Assembly: GCF_000403395.2 (NCBI RefSeq)
Contig: NZ_KE159674.1
Span: 112,702 to 176,701 of the forward strand
Length of the DNA: 64,000 bases
Origin: Anaerotruncus sp. G3(2012)
GTDB lineage: Bacteria; Bacillota; Clostridia; Oscillospirales; Ruminococcaceae
Direction of reading: 5' to 3'
The notes beneath the pieces are model-generated. The model did no database searches. It was given only the letters and a program-made list of their open reading frames with translations, and was not told the origin of the DNA. The position numbers and the translations under genes were made by a program. Numbering within the stretch: position 1 is the first letter of the stretch; every line of letters starts with the position of its first letter. This document shows positions 43,172 to 49,921 of this stretch, one piece after another.

Positions 43172-43940
43172 TTTCCAGTTTATATTTGAATTTTTCAGGT
43201 TACTCCTGAAAACATGGCGTACATCAAAAAATACTGGTGGAAACATAATCGGTGCATCTGTGTGCATTATCAGAGTAATGATGGAAAACAAATTTAATTG
43301 ATAGTCCCCAATTAGCCCACCAGCCTACGCATTTAGGGCCTGTTCAGCACCCTATTTTCAAGACTTCCAAGCGGCGGTCACACAGGGTGCAATACGATTT
43401 GACCTATACCCTCAAAAATGAGGTTCTAAATGCATAGAAATAGGCATGGAAACGCCAGGGCGGGAGGCCAACGCCCCGGCACTCCTGTCCCGGCTTCTGC
43501 TGGGCTGTGAAACTGTACTGTCACGCAAGAGGGCCACGGCCCTCTTGCGACACCCGCAGAAACCGTACACCCGCTTCGCGTCTGTACGCTTCCAGTGGGT
43601 CAGATAACGCCCATGATACCCCCCTGCTGCTATTTAATCTCCCTGTGTCTCGCTTCCGTTCCATTCCTTTCCGGCGGCTTTGCCGCCCGTTCCTCAACGG
43701 GAAGGGTAGCGGAAAGGATAGGAAAGGAATGGGTAATTGATAAGTCTTTACTTGATTTTATCTTTAGTTACTTATATCTATATTTTATTGTGTTGGATTT
43801 TCCGACGTCGGTTTTCCCGTTGTCGGATTATCCGACGACGGAAATGCCAACAACGGCAAAAAGGGCAAGGCACGTCTATCTGTGTCTTGCCCTTTATCGT
43901 CCATATCGTGCCGAGGCGGGTGTTATCGTCCAGACCGCAA
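43172..43940. other. Structured non-coding right part of the nested element
   Basis: I see no convincing gene. CGCAAGAGGGCC/GGCCCTCTTGCG (43524-43549) is a perfect 12-bp hairpin with a 2-base loop. CCATTCCTTTCC (43661-43672) pairs with GGAAAGGAATGG (43721-43732), enclosing two smaller hairpins (43673-43687 and 43686-43701). Near 43795-43855 the minus strand reads SDNGKTDVGKSN, a pattern like the repeats in replication initiators of this element family, broken by a stop: probably a remnant of a lost rep gene. Confidence 0.6.
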
Positions 43941-43962
43941 AAGTAGTAAACAAGTAGTACAT
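43941..43962 (+). repeat. Right-end integrase arm-type repeats
   Basis: AAGTAGTAAAC (43941-43951) and AAGTAGTACAT (43952-43962) in tandem, about 70 bases from the right junction. They match the left-end pair at 34889-34911. Confidence 0.75.
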
Positions 43963-44028
43963 TTGCGGGGGTATCTGCTGAAAGTCCAGATATATCAACC
44001 ATTTTCAAGGACAGGATGTGTACCTCCA

Positions 44029-44607
44029 TGGCAGGCACACTACCAGTGGATGGCGGAACTGCTGCCGGACGGGATCGGAACACTGCTCGATATTGGCTGT
44101 GGAAGCGGCTTGGAATTGGACACGGTCTTTCAGCGGTTCCCGTCTCTACAAGTGACGGGCATTGACCTTTCGGAAAAGATGCTCGACAGACTTGTCCAGA
44201 AGCATGGCGGGCGGGCACTGACCGTCATTCAGGAGGATTATTTTCTCCATCCGTTTGAAAGCGCGCATTTTGATGCAGCAGTTTCTTTCCAGACGCTGCA
44301 TCATTTCTCCGCAGAGAAAAAGACCCAGCTTTTTTCCAAACTGTATGGCAGTTTGAAGCCCGGCGGGGTCTATCTGGAGTGTGATTACGTCGCAAAAACG
44401 CAGGAGATCGAGACGCTGTGCGCTTCGGAGTGCGAAAGGCGGCGGCTGCGCGACGGGATTACATCCGACAGGTCTATACATTTTGACACACCCCTCACGC
44501 TCGAACATGAGATACAGTCGATGAAAGCCGCCGGTTTTGGACAGGTTGAGGTAGTGGGGTACCTGCCCGGGGATGACCATACACCAATGATCCGGGCGTT
44601 AAAATAA
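44029..44607 (+). pseudogene. C-terminal fragment of SAM-dependent methyltransferase
   Basis: From TGGCAG onward this reads WQAHYQWMAELLPDG, then the SAM-binding motif LLDIGCGSGLELD, VTGIDLSEKML, and the rest of a class I methyltransferase (190 codons after the junction). It continues the fragment at 34627-34752 in the same frame. The 5' part was cut off by insertion of the nested element. The frame is otherwise intact, so precise excision would restore a 232-residue enzyme. It is followed 11 bases later by a cysteine hydrolase gene. Confidence 0.9.
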
Positions 44608-44618
44608 GAAGGGTTAAA

Positions 44619-45152
44619 ATGGTTCTGCTCGTGGTTGACACACAGGAAATGCTTGTAACAGAAAAGATGTACCGGTGCAAAACATTTTTGGAACGTGTCA
44701 AAAAACTGATTTCCACTGCGCGGGAACAGGGGGGCGAGGTCATTTATGTCCGGCATGATGATGGGATAGAGCTGACAAGAGGTGTCCCTGGTTTTGAAAT
44801 CTCGAAAGAGGCCGCACCCATGCAGGGGGAGAAAATTTTTGACAAACGGGTCAACAGAGCCTTTAAAGGCAGTGGGTTGTTGGAATATCTGAGGGAGAAA
44901 CAGGAAAACAGCGTTATGATCGTGGGGCTACAGACCGATTACTGTATTGACGCGACGGTCAAATGTGGCTTTGAGCATGGGTTTGAGATGATCGTCCCGG
45001 CAGGCTGCAATACGACCGAGGATAATGCGTTTCTGGCCGCAGAAAAGACCTATCGATATTATAATGAAATGATGTGGAACCGGCGCTATGCACGTTGCGT
45101 GGAGCTTGGTGAGGCGGTGAAGCTTTTAGAATCCGGACGGCAGGAGCACTGA
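44619..45152 (+). CDS. Isochorismatase-family cysteine hydrolase
   Basis: A 177-residue alpha/beta hydrolase of the isochorismatase/nicotinamidase family. The catalytic triad is visible: Asp7 (LVVDTQ), Lys in IFDKRVNRAF, and Cys in GLQTDYCIDATVK. Such enzymes cleave nicotinamide, ureido compounds, maleamate or similar; the substrate is unknown. It forms an operon with the (split) methyltransferase in the dpaA intervening element. GAAGGG precedes the ATG. Confidence 0.87.
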   Translation: MVLLVVDTQEMLVTEKMYRCKTFLERVKKLISTAREQGGEVIYVRHDDGIELTRGVPGFEISKEAAPMQGEKIFDKRVNRAFKGSGLLEYLREKQENSVMIVGLQTDYCIDATVKCGFEHGFEMIVPAGCNTTEDNAFLAAEKTYRYYNEMMWNRRYARCVELGEAVKLLESGRQEH

Positions 45153-45377
45153 ACTCCTTCTGGAATACCCCCTCCCCCTCCAAAAACCGGCGGTATCCAC
45201 GGGAATCTGTAAATGCGGCAGTAAGCATGTCTGCGAATGGAAGGAAGATTCCATAGATCAGGCGGATTGTCCTGCATATATTTTGAAAATATAAAAAATA
45301 GATAGTTTTTATAAACTAAGTTGAATTTTTATATAAAAATAATACAATAAAAATGACAATCTGGTAACAAAAACCTC

Positions 45378-45406
45378 TTGAAAAATCGCTTTGCCTCGGA
45401 TATACT
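45378..45406 (+). promoter_or_regulatory. Promoter of the surface-protein gene
   Basis: TTGAAA (45378-45383), 17 bases, TATACT (45401-45406), 73 bases before the start. The remaining bases of 45153-45478 are AT-rich and show no gene. Confidence 0.75.
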
Positions 45407-45478
45407 GAGACACGTTCCAAGCGGCCCCGACGATGGGCGCTGCGGATCGAAACTTTTCTTTCAGGAGGCACCTAAACC

Positions 45479-46690
45479 ATGAAAAAAGCGATTGCGATGC
45501 TGCTTGCAGTTTCTTCTATGATGTCGATGAGCGTGGCTGCTTTTGCCGAGGATCTGTCCGATGAGTCCAGCAGCTCTTCGATTGTAAGCTCTTCCGAGAC
45601 TTCTTCGGATGAGAGTTCGTCGGACGTTTCGTCTGACAGTTCGTCCGAGGACACCTCTTCGGATGATTCCTCCAGTTCCGAGGATGAGACCCCTGCGGTA
45701 GAGCCTTCCGCATTTGTATTCAAGGCGGATGACGAAGGCAGCCTGCTCAGTGAGACGATCCTTGAGCCGGGTAAGGAGTACCGGTTCCCGGCCTATGTCG
45801 AGGTAGGCGGAAAACAGGTGGCGATCAGCGACGAGCTGCTCAAAGACTATAAGTTTACCTACACCCGGGTAAGTGCGTCGGGCGTTAAAACCTTCAAGAT
45901 CGAGGAATACAAAGGCAATTACTACCTCTTTGTTGAGGTGAAGGACACCACTCCGGCAAAACCGGTCGACGTAAAATACAACGTCAAGCTGGTGCGCAAA
46001 TCCAACAATCTTTCGGTGTTCAGCCAGGAGGTTAAGTTCTCCTACGGCTACGACGAGAGCAATGACGACTATATCAACGACCTGGACAAGGGCGACATTG
46101 TGGAGATCGACAACGACCGCCCGGTCATCACCAAGGAGCAGTTCAACAAAATTGCGAAACTCAACGACTATAAGAACGTCACCCTGGCGGGCGCCGGCTG
46201 GCAGTTCACTGTCAATGTGACCGACGAGCCGACTAAAAATATGGTATTTTCGAATGCGGGCATCAAGGAAATCCTCTCCAAGCTGCCGGATCAGGACTTC
46301 AAGTTCTTCCGGTTTGCGGGTAAGCCGTCCTTCCAAGCAACCGGCAAGGTATCCCTGGATGTTTCAGACGTTGCGGATGATTTCGCCAAGCTGTACACAT
46401 ACCGCTATGCAGATGGAAAGATGTACCGGATCAACGCGACCTTCAACGCGGAGGACAACACCCTCAATTTCCGCACCAACAAGCTGGACACTTTTGTCGT
46501 GACCGATCAGCCGATCAAAGATGGGTTCGCCGTTTCGGATGCACAGGAGAACACCTCCGGTGATTCCACCAATGCTGACAAGGAGAACCCGGGCACAGGT
46601 GCAGGCGATATGATTCATGCGGCTGTTATGGCGGGGATCGCATCCCTCGCGGCTGCGGGCGCACTGGCCGCCAAAACGAACAGAAAATAA
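45479..46690 (+). CDS. Secreted, wall-anchored protein with Ser/Asp/Glu-rich stalk
   Basis: A 403-residue surface protein. A signal peptide (about residues 1-23, ending VAAFA) is followed by a low-complexity Ser/Asp/Glu stretch (about 25-72) reminiscent of serine-aspartate repeats, a globular domain of about 270 residues without known motif, and a C-terminal sorting signal: NPGTGAGD, a hydrophobic segment and KTNRK. The NPxTG form is common for sortase substrates in gut Clostridia. AGGAGG precedes the ATG. Cargo of the dpaA intervening element. Confidence 0.8.
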   Translation: MKKAIAMLLAVSSMMSMSVAAFAEDLSDESSSSSIVSSSETSSDESSSDVSSDSSSEDTSSDDSSSSEDETPAVEPSAFVFKADDEGSLLSETILEPGKEYRFPAYVEVGGKQVAISDELLKDYKFTYTRVSASGVKTFKIEEYKGNYYLFVEVKDTTPAKPVDVKYNVKLVRKSNNLSVFSQEVKFSYGYDESNDDYINDLDKGDIVEIDNDRPVITKEQFNKIAKLNDYKNVTLAGAGWQFTVNVTDEPTKNMVFSNAGIKEILSKLPDQDFKFFRFAGKPSFQATGKVSLDVSDVADDFAKLYTYRYADGKMYRINATFNAEDNTLNFRTNKLDTFVVTDQPIKDGFAVSDAQENTSGDSTNADKENPGTGAGDMIHAAVMAGIASLAAAGALAAKTNRK

Positions 46691-46725
46691 CAGCTTGTCC
46701 GATTTTAGCGGACTGGCAGATCGGG

Positions 46726-46765
46726 GAGGCCCGGGACAGTTTCGTCCCGGACCTTCTGCTTTTTT
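46726..46765 (+). terminator. Intrinsic terminator of the surface-protein gene
   Basis: GGCCCGGGAC pairs with GTCCCGGACC (one mismatch), followed by a T run ending near 46765. Confidence 0.85.
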
Positions 46766-46881
46766 CAGCAAGGACATCCTTCCCTGCCGCATATAGTGGT
46801 GTAAAGCCGCAATGCGCCGATTTCTGCGGAATGTTTTCCGCAGGAGAGAAACATCTTGGATGACAGGGGAGGAAAAGCAGC

Positions 46882-47976
46882 GTGGATCAAAGAGGAACAG
46901 CGCTCTATCTAAGACTTTCGCGGGAGGATGGCGAACGGCAGATGGAATCGCAGAGTATCGCCAACCAGAGGGCATATCTGCTTCGCTATGCACAGGAGCA
47001 TGGTTTCGTGGTTACGGGAATTTTTGTGGACGATGGATGGAGCGGCACCAGTTTTGAGCGGCCTGCATTTCAGCAGATGGTGCAGGAAATCGAAGCAGGG
47101 CGGGTTGGTACAGTGATTACCAAGGATCTCTCCCGCCTGGGAAGGGACTATATCCAGACCGGGCATTTTCTCGAGCGATACTTTCCAGAACATGGGGTAC
47201 GGTATATTGCGGTCAATGACCGGATCGACACCGGAGAACAGGAGGGGAACGACCTTGCACCGTTCCTTTCGGTTGTCAACGATATGTATGCGAGAGACAT
47301 TTCCAAAAAGGTACGGGCAGCGCTCTCAGTTCGAAAAGAGACGGGACAGTTCATTGGTTCTGTGCCGCCGTTTGGCTACCAGAAAGACCCGGAGCAGCGC
47401 GGGAGGCTCCGGATTAATCCGCAGGCAGCACCGGTGGTGCGGATGATCTATCGGGCTTATCTGCGGACAGGGCAGATCAGCCAGGTGGTACGAGCGCTCA
47501 ACGCCAGGCAGATTCCTCCGCCATCTGGAAGAAAAAAGGACTCATCCGTAGGATGGAACGATGTGACGGTGAGGCGTATTTTAAGCAATCCAACCTATGC
47601 TGGTCATCTCACCCAGAACCGCACGCGGAAGATCAGCCACAAGGTGGGAAAAAAGGTCTGCCTGCCACCAGAGGAATGGGTGACAGTTCCAAACACACAT
47701 GCGCCGATCGTACCGCAGGAGCTGTTTGACCAGGTGCAGGCCATATTGAAAATGCATGGGAGGTCTCGTAAGGAAAGAAGTCAACAGTTGCCACAGGGTC
47801 AGCCAGTAGAGGTCCAGTTTCATTCTTGCACACCACTCCCGCCAACAATATTCGAAGCCACGGGGGGTGGATCTCGAAGCTGCGGCGGAACTTCAGAGAA
47901 AGACCATCTGGGCGCTTTCTCTACCAGGAAAAACAGCGCCGATTTCCGCAGGGGAGATCATCCTGTCGACGATTGA
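46882..47976 (+). CDS. Serine recombinase at edge of the dpaA intervening element
   Basis: A 364-residue recombinase: resolvase domain with catalytic Ser13 (ALYLRLSRED) and TKDLSRLGRDYIQTG, then a recombinase DNA-binding domain (PPFGYQKDPEQRGRL, VRRILSNPTYAGHL, THAPIVPQELFDQVQ). It is the SpoIVCA type that removes sporulation-gene inserts. The start is GTG 46882 behind GGGGAGG. After residue about 298 the usual zinc ribbon and coiled coil are absent, and the last 36 residues are read from dpaA sequence beyond the crossover point. It may therefore be truncated, or have a C-terminus that changes on excision. Confidence 0.9.
   Translation: MDQRGTALYLRLSREDGERQMESQSIANQRAYLLRYAQEHGFVVTGIFVDDGWSGTSFERPAFQQMVQEIEAGRVGTVITKDLSRLGRDYIQTGHFLERYFPEHGVRYIAVNDRIDTGEQEGNDLAPFLSVVNDMYARDISKKVRAALSVRKETGQFIGSVPPFGYQKDPEQRGRLRINPQAAPVVRMIYRAYLRTGQISQVVRALNARQIPPPSGRKKDSSVGWNDVTVRRILSNPTYAGHLTQNRTRKISHKVGKKVCLPPEEWVTVPNTHAPIVPQELFDQVQAILKMHGRSRKERSQQLPQGQPVEVQFHSCTPLPPTIFEATGGGSRSCGGTSEKDHLGAFSTRKNSADFRRGDHPVDD
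47855..47871. other. Right attachment site of the dpaA intervening element
   Basis: AAGCC-ACGG-GGGG-TGGA, partner of 34413-34429. It lies inside the recombinase reading frame and at the first codon of the dpaA 3' segment. Confidence 0.8.
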
Positions 47977-48007
47977 CAACTGCCTGAACGAAAGGAGCGG
48001 TGTATGA
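47868..48007 (+). CDS. dpaA: Dipicolinate synthase subunit A, 3' segment of split gene
   Basis: In the frame starting with GTG at 47867 this reads VDLEAAAELQRKTIWALSLP, then GKTAPISAGEIILSTIDNCL, the C-terminus of DpaA/SpoVFA, and stops at 48005-48007 overlapping the dpaB start (ATGA). The first G of the GTG is supplied by the 5' segment after joining at GGGG. On its own it has no start region. The recombinase frame runs through part of it in another phase. Confidence 0.92.
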
Positions 48008-48585
48008 TGGGGAAAAAACGGCTCGGGTTTGCAATGACGGGTTCCTTTTGTACATGGTCATCGGTGATTCCGCAGATGGAGAAGTTGACTGAATTTTATG
48101 AGATTTATCCGATTTTTTCTCCGATCTCCTATTGCTCGGACAACCGCTTCGGTAAGGCTGCTGATTGGATCGAACGGGTAGAGGAAATCTGTGGAAGAAA
48201 AATATGGCACACTATTGAGGAAGTAGAACCAATAGGGCCTAAAAATCTGCTTGATTTGCTGTTAATTGCGCCCTGTACAGGCAACACATTGGGGAAGCTT
48301 GCCAATGGAATCAACGATACACCAGTAACGATGGCTGCGAAATCGAGTTTACGCAATGGGAATCCGCTTATCTTGGCAGTTTCAACCAATGATGCGCTTG
48401 GAGGTTCAGCACAGAACATCGGACGGCTAATGAATGTCAAGCAGGTTTATTTTGTTCCGATGGCACAGGACGACCCGAAGAACAAGCCCACTTCGGCTGT
48501 GGCTTTTTTTGACCTGATTGCCCCCACACTTTTATCAGCTGCATCTGGCGAACAGATACAGCCGGTGTGGAGACAGCGCTTGTAG
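48004..48585 (+). CDS. dpaB: Dipicolinate synthase subunit B
   Basis: A flavoprotein-fold subunit that acts with DpaA in dipicolinate synthesis in the mother cell. The 193 residues include GFAMTGSFCTW, LLLIAPCTGNTLGKLANGI and AVSTNDALGGSAQNIGRL, all typical of SpoVFB. AAAGGAG lies 6 bases before ATG 48004, which overlaps the dpaA stop by 4 bases. With dpaA interrupted, dpaB is cut off from the dpaA promoter, so its expression also depends on excision unless the element supplies a promoter. Confidence 0.95.
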   Translation: MMGKKRLGFAMTGSFCTWSSVIPQMEKLTEFYEIYPIFSPISYCSDNRFGKAADWIERVEEICGRKIWHTIEEVEPIGPKNLLDLLLIAPCTGNTLGKLANGINDTPVTMAAKSSLRNGNPLILAVSTNDALGGSAQNIGRLMNVKQVYFVPMAQDDPKNKPTSAVAFFDLIAPTLLSAASGEQIQPVWRQRL

Positions 48586-48606
48586 TCGTCATAGATAACA
48601 TAACAT

Positions 48607-48642
48607 AGCCTTGAAAGCAAAACTGTTTTCAAGGCTTTTTCT
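48607..48642 (+). terminator. Intrinsic terminator of dpaAB
   Basis: AGCCTTGAAA (48607-48616) pairs with TTTCAAGGCT (48627-48636), followed by TTTTCTT. Confidence 0.92.
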
Positions 48643-48667
48643 TATTCTTCCAAAGAGTTGTAAAGGA

Positions 48668-48731
48668 TTGAGAATTAGAAAGATCCATGGTATAATAACC
48701 TATTATACCAGGTTATGGTCAGGACGATATG
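48668..48731 (+). promoter_or_regulatory. Palindromic extended -10 promoter and leader of ispE
   Basis: TTGAGA (48668-48673), 17 bases, TATAAT (48691-48696) in an extended -10. The -10 lies in the perfect palindrome TGGTATAAT-N5-ATTATACCA (48688-48710). The 20 bases at 48712-48731 match 17 of 20 in the carboxypeptidase leader (31932-31951). Confidence 0.75.
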
Positions 48732-48840
48732 TGAATGACAGGGAAGGCCGCGCCCGTCCCGATGGCCGGTATATAAAACAGACATGCTATGGGCCACTGC
48801 GTGGGAGCCATTTGAGCATGGAAAAGGCAGGTGGCGGATT

Positions 48841-49725
48841 TTGAAAAAAACAGTAATTGTGGATGCGCCAGGAAAGATCAACCTTTCGCTGGATATTACA
48901 GGTGTGCGCGAGGATGGATATCACGAGATTGACACCATTATGCAGGCGGTTGACCTGCGGGATACAGTGACAATCACCCGTATGTCCGGGAAGGGAATCT
49001 TCATCTCCTGTGACCGGCCGCGCGTCCCGAGCGATGATACCAATTATGCTCATATTGCCGCGCGTCTTTTCTTTGACCGGTTCGGACTGGATGCATCTGC
49101 AATCTCGATTGATATTCAGAAGCGTCTGCCGATGCAGGCGGGCATGGGCGGAGGAAGTGCAGATGCGGCGGGCGTTCTGGTGGGAATGAATGCGCTGTTC
49201 GAGGTCGGTGCGGACATGGAGACGCTTTGCCGGCTGGGCAGGGAGATTGGTGCGGATGTGCCGTTCTGCATTATGGGCGGGATTCAGCGGGCCCGCGGGA
49301 TTGGGGAACAGTTGACCCGGCTGCCAGACCTGCCAAAGTGTCATATTGTTGTCGCCAAACCGACGGCGGGCGTTTCGACTAAGGAGAGCTACCGCCGATA
49401 TGACCAGCAGGGTGCGGTACGGCGTCCCGATACCGAACTGCTGCTCAGAAAGCTGAAAGAGGGAGATTTGCATGGCCTGGCTAAAGGGATGTATAATGTA
49501 TTAGAGGAAGTTGCGGGTCTTGATGAGGTGTGCAAGCTGCATGAAAGGCTGCTTTCGGGCGGTGCCGCTGGTGCGATGATGAGCGGAAGCGGATCGGCGG
49601 TATTTGGGCTGTTTGAGAAGCGGTCGCACGCGCGGCATTGTATGCGCAGGCTCTACGATCAGGCCGGCATGGTTTTTCTGACCCATCCGGTTGGCTGCGG
49701 AGCCGTCGTTGTGGATCTGTTTTAA
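48841..49725 (+). CDS. ispE: 4-diphosphocytidyl-2-C-methyl-D-erythritol kinase
   Basis: Phosphorylates CDP-methylerythritol with ATP in the MEP isoprenoid pathway, upstream of IspH. The 294-residue GHMP kinase has the substrate region APGKINLSLDITGVREDGYH, the ATP loop PMQAGMGGGSADAAG (near residue 95) and the C-terminal SGSGSAVFGLF. The start is taken as TTG 48841 (LKKTVIVDAPGKINL), with GCAGGTGG upstream; a longer reading to 48784 is not supported by the family. Confidence 0.95.
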   Translation: MKKTVIVDAPGKINLSLDITGVREDGYHEIDTIMQAVDLRDTVTITRMSGKGIFISCDRPRVPSDDTNYAHIAARLFFDRFGLDASAISIDIQKRLPMQAGMGGGSADAAGVLVGMNALFEVGADMETLCRLGREIGADVPFCIMGGIQRARGIGEQLTRLPDLPKCHIVVAKPTAGVSTKESYRRYDQQGAVRRPDTELLLRKLKEGDLHGLAKGMYNVLEEVAGLDEVCKLHERLLSGGAAGAMMSGSGSAVFGLFEKRSHARHCMRRLYDQAGMVFLTHPVGCGAVVVDLF

Positions 49726-49785
49726 ACAAAATGCGTCTTTGTTCCAGTTCTGTGTGGAGGAGATCAGGACTTTTGGAGCATTCTA

Positions 49786-49814
49786 TTGTGTTTTATTGAA
49801 AAAAGTGTTAAAAT
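49786..49814 (+). promoter_or_regulatory. Probable promoter of recJ-rel operon
   Basis: TTGTGT (49786-49791), 17 bases, TAAAAT (49809-49814). Confidence 0.6.
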
Positions 49815-49921
49815 AGTCCCAATTCGACGATGAACTTCTGAAAGTTCGATTTGTTCCAGGGGATACATAAGGAATCTGGATTACAGGGCAAATGTAAATT
49901 GAGAGCTACGGAGGAATCGGT

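Larger units (their letters stand above)
34753..44034. mobile_element. Nested Tn916/Tn1549-like element, 9.3 kb, no conjugation genes
   Basis: Bounded by TGGCAG at 34747-34752 and 44029-44034, and inserted in the methyltransferase gene. Integrase and excisionase are at the left end. Imperfect inverted ends are visible (CATATCCTG at 34770-34778 against CAGGATGTG at 44012-44020, with CTTGAAA/TTTCAAG inside). Tandem GTAGTA-type integrase arm sites occur at both ends. Cargo is a two-component system, an ABC transporter and a DUF6414-like gene. Relaxase, coupling ATPase and Tcp-type genes are absent, so it is a reduced or mobilizable derivative. Confidence 0.9.
34426..47867. mobile_element. 13.4 kb dpaA intervening element (skin-like)
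   Basis: It separates the two parts of dpaA. It carries a serine recombinase at its right edge, a methyltransferase-cysteine hydrolase operon, a wall-anchored surface protein, and a nested Tn1549-like element; without the latter it is about 4.16 kb. Elements that split sporulation genes (skin in sigK, and prophage-like elements in spsM and spoVFB of Bacillus) are removed by a serine recombinase in the mother cell. By analogy excision would restore dpaA. No phage structural genes are present. Confidence 0.85.

Noticed and set aside
43507-43957. Short plus-strand frames in the right part of the inner element
   Set aside because: They read through the hairpins and the rep-like remnant; no start sites, no family features.
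43778-44218. 146-codon minus-strand frame over the element junction
   Set aside because: It crosses the insertion boundary into the methyltransferase, so it cannot be an old gene; low-complexity end.
46772-46798. GGACA and CATATAGT ahead of the recombinase as a mother-cell (SigE/SigK) promoter
   Set aside because: The -10-like part fits but the spacing of about 13 bases and the -35 are poor; I keep it only as something to test.
48611-48844. 77-codon plus-strand frame between dpaB and ispE
   Set aside because: It starts inside the dpaB terminator and spans the ispE promoter; no ribosome site or conserved sequence.
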